This document shows, in pieces, positions 35,350 to 44,523 of a DNA stretch of 64,000 nucleotides (position 1 is its first letter; the number at the start of each line of letters is the position of its first letter). The notes beneath the pieces were generated by a model that worked only from the letters and a program-made list of their open reading frames with translations, was not told the origin of the DNA and made no database searches. Source of the stretch: Flavobacteriales bacterium UBA2306 (lineage in GTDB: Bacteria > Bacteroidota > Bacteroidia > Flavobacteriales > Weeksellaceae); assembly GCA_002345565.1 (NCBI GenBank), contig DDVS01000004.1, positions 124,001 through 188,000 on the forward strand. Direction: 5' to 3'. The position numbers were made by a program, and so were the translations under genes.

Positions 35350-36141
35350 TTAAACTGTCAATTCAATCACATAACCTTCGTGTCCTCTTACATTGATAAA
35401 ATCACCGCCTTCAAAAGAAAGATATTGTCCTTTGATACCTTTCAAAACTCCATTGAACTCCGGTTTTTTGTCTAAGGTAAAAACATTTATTTTTTCTGGT
35501 TTTTCGTAAGGAAAATCTAATTTCACAACATTATCATCTGTGACAGCAAATTTCTTGAAATCATTAGGAAAATACTCCGCAATTTTATTTCGGAAATCGA
35601 TTAAGTCCAAAGAATCTTCATAATCATCAGCCAACATTTTTTTCGGATTGGTTTTGTCAGCGATATGTTTTTTAAGTTCAACTTCTATCATTCCGGCTTC
35701 GTAACGGTTTTCTGTAATGGCGATTGGCAAAGCGAAAGTGGCACCTTGGTCTATCCAACGCGTAGGAATTTGATGCGTTCTCGTAACGCCCACTTTTACA
35801 TCACCCGTATAAGCCAAATAAACAATATGCGGAACCAACTGAATTTCTTTTTCTATTTCCAAATCTCGTTCTGCAATTCCCAAGTGAGCAGTTGACAATT
35901 CCGGACGGATAATCGTATCACTCGCATAAGGACTTTCGAAAAAGCATTTTTTACAGAATCCCATTCGGTAGATTTTCTCGTCATTTCCACAGTTGACGCA
36001 TTGATAACCGATATGTTTGATGTTCAAATCTTTTCCAAAAAGCTGATTTAGATTAATTAAATCATTATTCAGGTTGAGATAATATTGGATAGGTTGTCCG
36101 TTTTGGGAAATCATCTTTAGGATTTGTCCGGAAAATTGCAT
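35350..36141 (-). CDS. DUF2797 protein with zinc-ribbon-like motif
   Basis: A 263-residue cytosolic protein. ATG 36141 is used; a longer in-frame version would place a hydrophobic stretch before the conserved MQFSGQILKM. A CVNCG...GFCKKC pair (four Cys) suggests a structural zinc site. HIVYLAYTGDVKVGVTRTHQIPTRWIDQGA (quoted in part) is characteristic of DUF2797 and resembles the GIY-YIG-like core (VYLAYTGDVKVGVT). The biochemical role is unknown. It is divergent from the epimerase gene at 36216. Confidence 0.8.
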   Translation of the reverse strand: MQFSGQILKMISQNGQPIQYYLNLNNDLINLNQLFGKDLNIKHIGYQCVNCGNDEKIYRMGFCKKCFFESPYASDTIIRPELSTAHLGIAERDLEIEKEIQLVPHIVYLAYTGDVKVGVTRTHQIPTRWIDQGATFALPIAITENRYEAGMIEVELKKHIADKTNPKKMLADDYEDSLDLIDFRNKIAEYFPNDFKKFAVTDDNVVKLDFPYEKPEKINVFTLDKKPEFNGVLKGIKGQYLSFEGGDFINVRGHEGYVIELTV

Positions 36142-36215
36142 TTTTTTAAATTTTAGTAAAAATATGCAATAAAAATCCAAAATCAAATTCTAAATTTGTC
36201 CAAACTCAAAAAGTA

Positions 36216-37244
36216 ATGACGTATCTTGTCACTGGCGGCAGTGGATTTATCGGTTCTCATTTGGTAGAACATCTTTTGAAAAATGGACATTCTGTCATTA
36301 ATATTGACAATTTTGATGATTTTTATGATTATAAAATCAAAGTTAGAAATACGCTCGAATCTACACAAACTGATGTTAAATTTGATTTCACAGATAAAGA
36401 AGCGGATATTAAAAAACTAGTATCAGTAACAAAATCAGATCATTATCATTTATATTTTCAAGATATACGAGATAAAAATGGTTTAGAGACTATTTTTAGA
36501 AATCATAAAATCGATTTAATTGTGCATTTGGCGGCTTTAGCCGGCGTGCGTCCGTCTATAGAAAGACCTTTGGACTATGAAGCGGTTAATGTTCGGGGCA
36601 CTCAGAATCTCTGGGAATTATGTAAAGATTTTGGCATCAAAAAATTTATTTGCGCCTCTTCTTCAAGTGTTTACGGCAATAATGAGAAAATTCCGTTTGC
36701 AGAAACCGATAATGTGGACAAGCCCATTTCACCATATGCCGCAACTAAAAAAGCAGGTGAAATTCTAGGCCATGTTTATCATCATCTTTATAAAATTGAC
36801 ATTATTCAATTGAGATTTTTTACCGTGTATGGTCCAAGACAAAGACCAGATCTGGCGATTCATAAATTCACCAGATTAATTACGGAAAATAAAGAAATCC
36901 CTTTCTACGGCGATGGTTCCACGGCTAGAGATTATACTTTTGTAGATGATATAATCGACGGCGTTGTAAAGTCTATTTATTATCTAGAAAATAATCAAGA
37001 AGTTTATGAAATCCTGAATTTAGGGGAAAGCGAGGTGATTAACCTACAGGAAATGCTTTCCACACTGGAAAATGCGCTGGGGAAAAAAGCCAACAAAAAA
37101 ATGTTACCCATGCAGCCTGGAGATGTGCAAAAAACCAACGCGGACATTGCAAAAGCAAAATCCCTCATCGATTATAAGCCAAGCACAAACTTCCAAAATG
37201 GCACAAAAAAATTTGTGGAATGGTTTTTGGCAAAACAGCTGTGA
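36216..37244 (+). CDS. UDP-glucuronate 4-epimerase-like SDR
   Basis: A 342-residue extended SDR. It has TGGSGFIGSHL (NAD-binding, residues 6-16), the catalytic Ser in CASSSSVYGNN, and YAATKKAGE with the YxxxK pair. The phrases LAALAGVRPSIE, FTVYGPRQRPDLAIHKFTRLI and LPMQPGDVQKTNADIAKA are typical of CapI/UDP-glucuronate 4-epimerases. It would provide UDP-galacturonate for surface glycans although it lies 13 kb from the polysaccharide locus. It stands alone, with no same-strand neighbour close by. Confidence 0.85.
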   Translation: MTYLVTGGSGFIGSHLVEHLLKNGHSVINIDNFDDFYDYKIKVRNTLESTQTDVKFDFTDKEADIKKLVSVTKSDHYHLYFQDIRDKNGLETIFRNHKIDLIVHLAALAGVRPSIERPLDYEAVNVRGTQNLWELCKDFGIKKFICASSSSVYGNNEKIPFAETDNVDKPISPYAATKKAGEILGHVYHHLYKIDIIQLRFFTVYGPRQRPDLAIHKFTRLITENKEIPFYGDGSTARDYTFVDDIIDGVVKSIYYLENNQEVYEILNLGESEVINLQEMLSTLENALGKKANKKMLPMQPGDVQKTNADIAKAKSLIDYKPSTNFQNGTKKFVEWFLAKQL

Positions 37245-37348
37245 TCTATTTTTAAGCATTTTTATATCAATATTTTGTTTATTGTAAATTATTTTTTAAA
37301 AATTATTGAAAATCAGCATCAATATGTATAAAGTATCACCTAATTTTT

Positions 37349-37356
37349 TACTTTTG
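37349..37356 (+). promoter_or_regulatory. -7 box of the DUF2795 gene
   Basis: TACTTTTG matches TAnnTTTG and ends 16 bp before ATG 37373. No clear -33 TTG. Confidence 0.35.
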
Positions 37357-37372
37357 CAAAAAATTTAATATT

Positions 37373-37594
37373 ATGTATTGGACATTAGAATTAGCATCTT
37401 ATTTAAGCGATGCACCTTGGCCGATGACCAAGGCAGAATTAATTGATTACGCCATAAGAACGGGAGCTCCTATGGAAGTGGTAGAAAACCTACAAGCCAT
37501 TGAAGATGAAGGTGAAATCTACGATTCTATAGAAGAAGTATGGTCAGATTATCCCACAGATGAGGATTTCCTTTGGAATGAAGATGAATATTAA
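37373..37594 (+). CDS. DUF2795 family small protein
   Basis: A 73-residue, strongly acidic protein. MYWTLELASYLSDAPWPMTKAELIDYA (quoted in part) and ENLQAIEDEGEIYDSIEEVW match the DUF2795 fold, a small helical domain found across Bacteroidota. The function is unknown. The DEDFLWNEDEY end is very acidic. It has its own -7 box and is followed by secA after 85 bp without a terminator, so some read-through into secA is possible. Confidence 0.82.
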   Translation: MYWTLELASYLSDAPWPMTKAELIDYAIRTGAPMEVVENLQAIEDEGEIYDSIEEVWSDYPTDEDFLWNEDEY

Positions 37595-37679
37595 CGGTCT
37601 TTTGGCTTTCGCCAATCCGTTCTTTTAAATAAATTACGCCATTAGCAATAATCTAATAGCAAACCGCAAATAGCAAATT

Positions 37680-40600
37680 ATGAGTTTTTTAAATACAGTT
37701 CTTAAAAGTTTTTTGGGAGACAAAAATGCAAAAGATCTTAAAGAAGTAAAAAAAGTTGTCACAAAAATCAAAGCCGTTGAACCAAGTATTCAAGCTTTAT
37801 CAGACAATGGTTTGAGAGAAAAAACAGCAGAATTTAAAGAGAAAATTAAAACTGCAACAGCTAAATTCTCTTCTCAGATAGAACAAATTAAAGAGCAAAT
37901 TAAAAACTCAACAAATGTTGACGAGAAAGAATCTCTTTTCAATAAAATTGAAAGTCTGAAAAAAGACTCTTATGAAGTTGAAGAGAAAGTTCTTAACGAA
38001 ATTCTTCCCGAAGCTTTTGCTTTATTAAAAGAGACTTCCAGACGTTTGGCACAAAATGGAGAAATCCGTGTTACAGCAACCGACAGAGATCGCGAACTGG
38101 CTGCTACAAAAGATTTCGTGGCTTTAGATGGCGACATCGCTGTCTGGAAAAACTCCTGGGATGCCGCAGGAACACCTGTAGTTTGGGATATGGTTCATTA
38201 TGACACGCAGTTTATTGGTGGTGTTGTATTACACTCCGGTAAAATTGCAGAAATGGCAACCGGGGAAGGTAAAACTTTGGTAGGAACTTTACCTATTTAT
38301 CTTAACGCTTTGCCGGAAAGAGGTGTACACGTTGTAACGGTTAATGACTATTTGGCGAAACGTGACTCTGCTTGGATGGGTCCGTTGTACCAATTCCACG
38401 GAATGACCATCGATTGTATCGATAATCACCAGCCTAACTCAGACTCTAGAAGAAAGGCTTATCAAGCAAGCATCACTTACGGAACTAATAATGAATTCGG
38501 TTTCGATTATTTGAGAGATAATATGGTAACCAATCCTTCTGAATTAGTTCAGGGAGAATTGAATTTTGCTATTGTCGATGAGGTTGACTCTGTTTTGATT
38601 GATGATGCTAGAACACCATTGATTATTTCTGGTCCAGTTCCTCAAGGTGACAGACAAGAATATGATGTTCTTAAACCTTCGATTGATAGAATTGTTGAGG
38701 TTCAGAAAAAAACAGTTTCTGCGATTTTCAACGAAGCTAAAAAATTAATTGCCAACGGAAATACCAAAGAAGGAGGTTTCAAATTGCTTCAAGCTTACAG
38801 AGGTCTTCCTAAAAACAGACAATTAATCAAGTTCTTGTCAGAAAGTGGAAACCGTGCTTTGCTTCAGAAAGTTGAAGGTCAATATATGGCAGATAACAAC
38901 CGTGATATGCCAATCGTGGACAAAGACCTTTATTTCGTAATCGATGAAAAGAATAATCAAATCGATTTGACTGACAAAGGTGTAGAATATATGTCTGCAG
39001 GTAACGAGGATTCTCAGTTTTTTGTTTTAAACGATATTGCTACAGAAATTGCAGAATTAGAAAAAAGAAATCTTTCTAAAGAAGAAGAATTTGCTGCTAA
39101 AGAAGAATTGTACAGAGAGTTTTCTGTAAAATCTGAGCGTATTCACACAATGAATCAATTGCTTAAAGCTTATACATTATTCGAAAAAGATGATGAATAT
39201 GTGGTAATTGATGGCGAAGTGAAAATCGTTGATGAGCAGACTGGTCGTATTATGGATGGTCGCCGTTATTCAGACGGACTTCACCAAGCGATTGAAGCAA
39301 AAGAAAATGTAAAAATCGAAGCAGCAACTCAAACATTTGCAACGATTACTTTACAAAACTACTTCCGTATGTACAACAAACTGGCTGGTATGACAGGTAC
39401 TGCGGAAACTGAAGCTGGAGAATTCTGGCAGATTTACAAATTGGATGTTGTAGTAATTCCTACGAACAGACCAATCCAAAGAGATGACAGACAAGATTTG
39501 GTTTTCAAAACCAATCGTGAAAAATACAATGCAGTAATCGAAGAAATTGAAAGATTAACATCGGCTGGACGTCCTGTCTTGGTAGGTACAACTTCTGTTG
39601 AAATTTCTCAACTCCTTTCTAGAGCATTACAATTAAGAAAAATCCAACACCAGGTTTTGAATGCGAAACTTCATAAGAAGGAAGCAGAAATTGTTGCTGG
39701 TGCTGGTGGACCAGGCGTTGTAACGATTGCAACCAATATGGCTGGTAGAGGTACCGATATTAAATTAAAAGCTGAGGTTAAAGAAGCCGGAGGTTTGGCA
39801 ATCATTGGTACAGAAAGACACGATTCTCGTCGTGTTGACAGACAGTTGAGAGGTAGAGCTGGTCGTCAGGGAGATCCGGGAAGTTCTCAATTCTATGTTT
39901 CCTTGGAAGATAATTTGATGCGTCTTTTCGGTTCAGAGAGAATCGCTAAAATGATGGACAGAATGGGTCATAAAGAAGGTGAAGTGATTCAGCATTCTAT
40001 GATTTCCAAGTCTATTGAAAGAGCACAGAAAAAAGTTGAAGAGAACAACTTCGGGGTTAGAAAAAGATTGCTTGAGTATGATGATGTTATGAACAAACAA
40101 CGTGACGTTATCTACAAAAGAAGAAAGAACGCTTTGTTCGGAGATCACTTGAAGTATGACATCGTGAATATGATTTACGATACAGCTGCCGCAATTGTAT
40201 CCCAAGCCAAGGCTACTGGAAATTATAAAGATTTTGAATTCGAGATTATTAAACATTTCACTATGGAATCTCCTGTGAGTGAGTCAGAATTTGGAAGTTT
40301 ACAAATCCCTGCGCTTACAGATAAAGTGTTCAAAGCAGCAAAAGAAGATTATGACTTAAGACTCAATCTTCTTAAAGAAAAAGCTTATCCAATCATCGAA
40401 AACGTTTATTTGAATCAAGGTTCTATGTTCAAGATGATTCAGGTTCCTTTCACAGACGGAATCAAAACAATGACTATTGTTACTGATTTGAAAGAAGCTT
40501 ACGAAACTAAATGTGAATCATTAATCACGGATTTCGAAAAGAATATTTCTTTGGCTATTATTGATGAAAACTGGAAAACACACTTAAGAGAAATGGATGA

Positions 40601-40751
40601 TCTTCGTCGTTCTTCTCAAGGTGCGGTTTATGAGCAAAAAGATCCATTGGTAATTTATAAACAAGAATCTTTCTACTTGTTCAGTGAAATGGTGGACAAA
40701 GTCAATAAAGAAATTGTATCGTTCTTGTACAAAGGTGAAATCCCTGCGTAA
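37680..40751 (+). CDS. secA: Preprotein translocase ATPase SecA
   Basis: The motor that drives protein export through SecYEG. The 1023 residues include Walker A (EMATGEGKTLVGTLP), the DEVDSVLIDDARTPLIISG motif II, the preprotein-binding and helical-wing regions, MAGRGTDIKL, RQLRGRAGRQGDPGSS and the helical scaffold NKQRDVIYKRR. Compared with E. coli SecA there is a lineage-type insertion in the first nucleotide-binding domain (about residues 350-420). The protein ends at FLYKGEIPA without the C-terminal Cys-rich zinc (SEC-C) tail. It is followed by a strong terminator. Confidence 0.97.
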   Translation: MSFLNTVLKSFLGDKNAKDLKEVKKVVTKIKAVEPSIQALSDNGLREKTAEFKEKIKTATAKFSSQIEQIKEQIKNSTNVDEKESLFNKIESLKKDSYEVEEKVLNEILPEAFALLKETSRRLAQNGEIRVTATDRDRELAATKDFVALDGDIAVWKNSWDAAGTPVVWDMVHYDTQFIGGVVLHSGKIAEMATGEGKTLVGTLPIYLNALPERGVHVVTVNDYLAKRDSAWMGPLYQFHGMTIDCIDNHQPNSDSRRKAYQASITYGTNNEFGFDYLRDNMVTNPSELVQGELNFAIVDEVDSVLIDDARTPLIISGPVPQGDRQEYDVLKPSIDRIVEVQKKTVSAIFNEAKKLIANGNTKEGGFKLLQAYRGLPKNRQLIKFLSESGNRALLQKVEGQYMADNNRDMPIVDKDLYFVIDEKNNQIDLTDKGVEYMSAGNEDSQFFVLNDIATEIAELEKRNLSKEEEFAAKEELYREFSVKSERIHTMNQLLKAYTLFEKDDEYVVIDGEVKIVDEQTGRIMDGRRYSDGLHQAIEAKENVKIEAATQTFATITLQNYFRMYNKLAGMTGTAETEAGEFWQIYKLDVVVIPTNRPIQRDDRQDLVFKTNREKYNAVIEEIERLTSAGRPVLVGTTSVEISQLLSRALQLRKIQHQVLNAKLHKKEAEIVAGAGGPGVVTIATNMAGRGTDIKLKAEVKEAGGLAIIGTERHDSRRVDRQLRGRAGRQGDPGSSQFYVSLEDNLMRLFGSERIAKMMDRMGHKEGEVIQHSMISKSIERAQKKVEENNFGVRKRLLEYDDVMNKQRDVIYKRRKNALFGDHLKYDIVNMIYDTAAAIVSQAKATGNYKDFEFEIIKHFTMESPVSESEFGSLQIPALTDKVFKAAKEDYDLRLNLLKEKAYPIIENVYLNQGSMFKMIQVPFTDGIKTMTIVTDLKEAYETKCESLITDFEKNISLAIIDENWKTHLREMDDLRRSSQGAVYEQKDPLVIYKQESFYLFSEMVDKVNKEIVSFLYKGEIPA

Positions 40752-40776
40752 TAATTAGTTACAATCAAATATCATA

Positions 40777-40808
40777 ATCCTGCTGATTGCTCAGCAGGAT
40801 TTTTATTT
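40777..40808 (+). terminator. Intrinsic terminator of secA
   Basis: ATCCTGCTGA (40777-40786) and TCAGCAGGAT (40791-40800) form a perfect 10-bp stem with a TTGC loop, followed by TTTTATTT. Confidence 0.85.
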
Positions 40809-40872
40809 AGAACAATTCTTAATAATCTGACAAAAATCACAATTCTTGTTAATTTAGAATCAATAAAAATAA

Positions 40873-40880
40873 TATATTTG
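40873..40880 (+). promoter_or_regulatory. -7 box of the siderophore receptor gene
   Basis: TATATTTG ends 18 bp before ATG 40899. A TTG lies 24 bp upstream, longer than the usual spacer. No Fur-box-like palindrome was recognised, so iron control is not shown by the sequence. Confidence 0.4.
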
Positions 40881-40898
40881 CACAAAATTATTCTATTA

Positions 40899-43088
40899 AT
40901 GAAGAAACTAATTGTGAGCGCTGTGGTTTTGGTTTCCACTTTTGCTTATGCTCAGGAAAATGATACAATCAAGTCAAACAATATTGAGGAAGTTGTTGTT
41001 AACGGAAAATACTATAAAAGATATGTTGAAAAAGAAGGGTCTTCGTCTATGCGTTTGGATGAAGAACTAATAAAAATACCTCAAAACATTTCAATTATTA
41101 CAAATAGAGCACTAGAGGATCAGCAAGTAACAACTCTTAGTGATGGCGTTTTGAGAAATATTGCTGGAGCCCAAAAATTAGAACATTGGGGAGATTTATA
41201 TACACGTGTTAATATGAGAGGGTCAAGAGCGGCTGCTTTTCTTAATGGAGTGAATGTAACTTCAAATTGGGGTCCTTTAAGCGAAGATATGAGCTATGTA
41301 GATCATATAGAATTCATCAAAGGACCATCTGGTTTCTTGATGTCAAATGGAGAACCAAGTGGTATTTATAATATAGTTACAAAAAAACCAACAGGGAAAT
41401 CTCTAAATGGCACAGCTAGAGTTACACTTGGCAGCTATAATATGTATAGAGGGGAAACTGATATTGATTCAAAAATAACAGACAAAGTAGCTTTTAGGTT
41501 AAATCTAATGGCTCAAAACAAGAACAGTTTCAGAGACAATGAATTTAATGACAGGTACATTATTAATCCATCTTTCAAATTCAATCTTTCTGACAAAACA
41601 ACCTTAACAACAGAGTATATCTATCAAAAAGCGAAAATGTCTGAAGTAGGTTCTGCATATGTTTTCAGCTATGATGGTTATGCAACAAGACCTGCAAGTT
41701 ACACTCATACAGATTCTAGTATTGACCCAACTAAAGTTGACAATAATACTTTCAATATTAATTTACAACATAAATTCAATGATAACTGGAAGTTAACCTC
41801 TCAACTTACATATGTAAATGAATACACTATGGGAAGTGATATTTGGCCAAGTTATTTTGAAGGAAACTATATGATTCGTCGTGTAGGATATTGGGAAGCG
41901 GACAACACTATGAAATTTGGACAAGTCTTCTTAAACGGAAATGTTAAAACAGGAGTTGTAAGTCATAAAATATTAGCAGGACTTGATTTAGGAAGCAAAA
42001 AATATATGGCAGATTGGTCACAAGGATATAATCTAGACAAGTATAACGAGACCGACGATTACACTCAACCAGCTGATTATCAATACTGGTATAATCTTAA
42101 TACAAATAACTATGATAGTAATGGAACATTTGCATATTATGGGCCAAACAATTCCGCTTCATACGCACCTTTTGACAAAACAAAACCTCTATCTGTAAGG
42201 TCTAGCAAAATAGAACAAAACTATACGGGGCTATATCTACAAGATGAATTAGGATTCTTGGAAGATAAATTAAGACTTACCCTTGCAGCGCGTTATACTA
42301 ATGTGAAAGAAAATAATTACGGAACAAAATCAGAAGCTGATAAAATAACGCCACGTATTGGTGTAAGTTATTCTATTGATGAGAATCTGTCTGTGTATGG
42401 ATTATTTGATCAGGCATTTGTACCACAAGCCGCAATTTTTAGAGATGGCGGTACTGTAAAACCAATTACTGGAAACAGTATGGAATTAGGGGTGAAAAAA
42501 GATTGGTTTGGAGGAAAATGGAATACTACTTTTTCCGCTTATAACATCATAAAAAACAACGCGACAATATCAGATCCAACAAACACTGCATCTGAACAAT
42601 TTTCTATTTTGTTAGGAAAAACCAGAGTACAAGGAATTGAGTTTGACTTGAAAGGAGAAATTACTAAAGGTTTCAATGCTATCTTTAACTACGCATTTAC
42701 TGAAAACAAAGTCACTGAATCCAATGACCCAGTAAATAATCCTGTAGGAATGAGAATCCCTGGATATGCAAAACATACAACAAATGGATGGTTAAACTAT
42801 ACTTTTACAGAAGGTGATTTAGCTGGATTTGGATTAAGTTTTGGAGGTACATATCTTATCGACAGAAGTACTTGGGCTTGGGCTAGCACTGGAACTCAAA
42901 GAGATATGGCAGACTATCTGAAGTTTGACGCCGGTATTTCTTGGGAAGACTCTCAATTCAGAGTAGGATTGAATGTTTTTAATGTATTCAACAGATATTT
43001 ATATTCGGGTTCTCCTTATGGAGCCTATTATTATTATCAGGCGGACGCTCCTAGAAACTTTAGATTATCAATCGGTTATAAATTTTAA
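40899..43088 (+). CDS. TonB-dependent siderophore receptor
   Basis: A 729-residue outer-membrane receptor for a ferric siderophore. A signal peptide (1-18, ending FAYAQ) leads to a TonB-box-like IEEVVVNG, the plug domain (IPQNISIITNRAL, VNMRGSRAAAFLNGV, YVDHIEFIKGPSGFLMSNGEPSG in part) and a 22-strand-type barrel ending in IGYKF with terminal Phe. The phrase GPSGFLMSNGEPSGIYN is typical of the siderophore-receptor branch. Unlike most Bacteroidota receptors it has no N-terminal carboxypeptidase-regulatory-like domain. A PepSY membrane protein follows, as is common for ferric-siderophore uptake. Confidence 0.92.
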   Translation: MKKLIVSAVVLVSTFAYAQENDTIKSNNIEEVVVNGKYYKRYVEKEGSSSMRLDEELIKIPQNISIITNRALEDQQVTTLSDGVLRNIAGAQKLEHWGDLYTRVNMRGSRAAAFLNGVNVTSNWGPLSEDMSYVDHIEFIKGPSGFLMSNGEPSGIYNIVTKKPTGKSLNGTARVTLGSYNMYRGETDIDSKITDKVAFRLNLMAQNKNSFRDNEFNDRYIINPSFKFNLSDKTTLTTEYIYQKAKMSEVGSAYVFSYDGYATRPASYTHTDSSIDPTKVDNNTFNINLQHKFNDNWKLTSQLTYVNEYTMGSDIWPSYFEGNYMIRRVGYWEADNTMKFGQVFLNGNVKTGVVSHKILAGLDLGSKKYMADWSQGYNLDKYNETDDYTQPADYQYWYNLNTNNYDSNGTFAYYGPNNSASYAPFDKTKPLSVRSSKIEQNYTGLYLQDELGFLEDKLRLTLAARYTNVKENNYGTKSEADKITPRIGVSYSIDENLSVYGLFDQAFVPQAAIFRDGGTVKPITGNSMELGVKKDWFGGKWNTTFSAYNIIKNNATISDPTNTASEQFSILLGKTRVQGIEFDLKGEITKGFNAIFNYAFTENKVTESNDPVNNPVGMRIPGYAKHTTNGWLNYTFTEGDLAGFGLSFGGTYLIDRSTWAWASTGTQRDMADYLKFDAGISWEDSQFRVGLNVFNVFNRYLYSGSPYGAYYYYQADAPRNFRLSIGYKF

Positions 43089-43108
43089 TTTTCCCTAATT
43101 AATATAAG

Positions 43109-43142
43109 CTATTCCTAACTATGTTGGGAGTAGTTATTTTTG
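43109..43142 (+). terminator. Hairpin between receptor and PepSY gene (possible attenuator)
   Basis: Eleven pairs form between 43109-43119 and 43123-43133 (two G-T wobbles) around a three-base loop, followed by TTATTTTTG. It sits just before ATG 43146, so it may terminate part of the receptor transcript and let the rest continue. Confidence 0.5.
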
Positions 43143-43145
43143 TAT

Positions 43146-44348
43146 ATGAAGAAAAAACATCATCATAAGAAGAAACCTGGGTTCTTTAAAAAATGGTCAG
43201 CCAAACTACATTTGTGGTTTGGCTTATCCATTGGTATCCTGATATTTATTATTTCGATTACAGGAGCGCTTTATGTTTTCAAGGACGAGATAGAAAACTT
43301 TACCCGTAAAGAATACATCTACCACAACGAACAAAATATAGAATCCAAAAAAGTCATTCCGATTCGCGAATTGGAGAAACTGGTAGATCAACAAACCAAA
43401 GAAAAATATCCAATTCACTGGGTCAATGTTCCGATTGACAAAAAAATGTCTTATCAATTTTATTGGTATGAGCATCAGCCGGATCAATGGAATTATTTTG
43501 ATGAATTTCCGATTTACAAATTAGCTTACGTTAATCCATACAATGGAAAGGTTCTTCAGGTCTATGATGAAAAAAACGGATTCTTTGCCATTGTAAAATC
43601 TATCCACTGGAGCTTTCTTCTCAAGCAGGATTGGGGAATTTACGTTGTCGGTATTCCTGTTGTCATTTTCCTAATAATGTTGATTACTGGTATCGTTCTT
43701 TGGTGGCCAAAAAACAAGGCAGCTAGAAAACAACGCTTCAAATTCCAATGGAAAGACACTACACAATGGAAAAGAAAGAATTACGACCTTCATAACATCC
43801 TTGGTTTCTATTCTTCAATTTTCGCATTGATTCTTACGATAACAGGTTTGTTCTATGCGTTCTTTGTTGTTCAGGCAATGATTTATTTTGTATTTTCCGG
43901 AGGAGAAACAGCTTATCCGGATTTTTCAAAAATCACGACCAAAGCACCAATTGAAATGAGAACCGACAAAACATTGGATAAAATTTCCGATAAAGTGATT
44001 GAGCTTTATCCTGATGCGTTTGCTTTTTCATTGGACTTAGGACATCCGCATATCGATGATCACGAGCATCCACATTTTGAAGTTTATGTAAAGCATTTGT
44101 CTTATTCTTATCATAAAAGTAGCAGTTTGATTTTTGATGAAAATTCCGGAGAACTTTTGCATACACACGATCCAAAAGACAAGAATTTTGGCGCAAAAGT
44201 AGTCGGAGCTAATTATGACATCCACGTTGGAGCAATATTAGGTTTGCCTACAAAAATTATCGCATTCGTCGTTAGTTTAATTATTGCATCAATGCCAATC
44301 ACAGGATTTATGATTTGGTGGGGACGAAGGAAACCGTTAAGAAAATAA
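43146..44348 (+). CDS. PepSY-domain membrane protein
   Basis: A 400-residue inner-membrane protein with a His/Lys-rich start (KKKHHHKKKPGF). It has four membrane helices, near residues 20-42, 170-192, 215-240 and 375-395, with His residues at helix edges (KLHLWFG, HWSF, DLHNILGFY, DIHVG) that could bind haem. The family (PepSY_TM) includes proteins next to siderophore receptors that are thought to reduce ferric siderophores at the membrane. It follows the receptor gene with only a hairpin between. ATG 43146 is used over an adjacent TTG. Confidence 0.85.
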   Translation: MKKKHHHKKKPGFFKKWSAKLHLWFGLSIGILIFIISITGALYVFKDEIENFTRKEYIYHNEQNIESKKVIPIRELEKLVDQQTKEKYPIHWVNVPIDKKMSYQFYWYEHQPDQWNYFDEFPIYKLAYVNPYNGKVLQVYDEKNGFFAIVKSIHWSFLLKQDWGIYVVGIPVVIFLIMLITGIVLWWPKNKAARKQRFKFQWKDTTQWKRKNYDLHNILGFYSSIFALILTITGLFYAFFVVQAMIYFVFSGGETAYPDFSKITTKAPIEMRTDKTLDKISDKVIELYPDAFAFSLDLGHPHIDDHEHPHFEVYVKHLSYSYHKSSSLIFDENSGELLHTHDPKDKNFGAKVVGANYDIHVGAILGLPTKIIAFVVSLIIASMPITGFMIWWGRRKPLRK

Positions 44349-44523
44349 AATTTAATCTCCAGAACAGAGATTCTTTACGTTTGCTTGGTCAAGGAATTAA
44401 ACTGGAAAATCTTTGCAGGCTTTTTCTGAAAAAAAATTCTTTTCAAATTACACACAGAGATTGCATTAAATCAATCTTTTTTCCATAATATTTTTTACCT
44501 TTATCTCTCAAAAAAAATTATAA

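Noticed and set aside
44349..44510. A stop-free plus-strand frame of about 50 codons before the ROK gene
   Set aside because: It has no start codon in place and its translation shows no pattern; chance is likely in this AT-rich gap.
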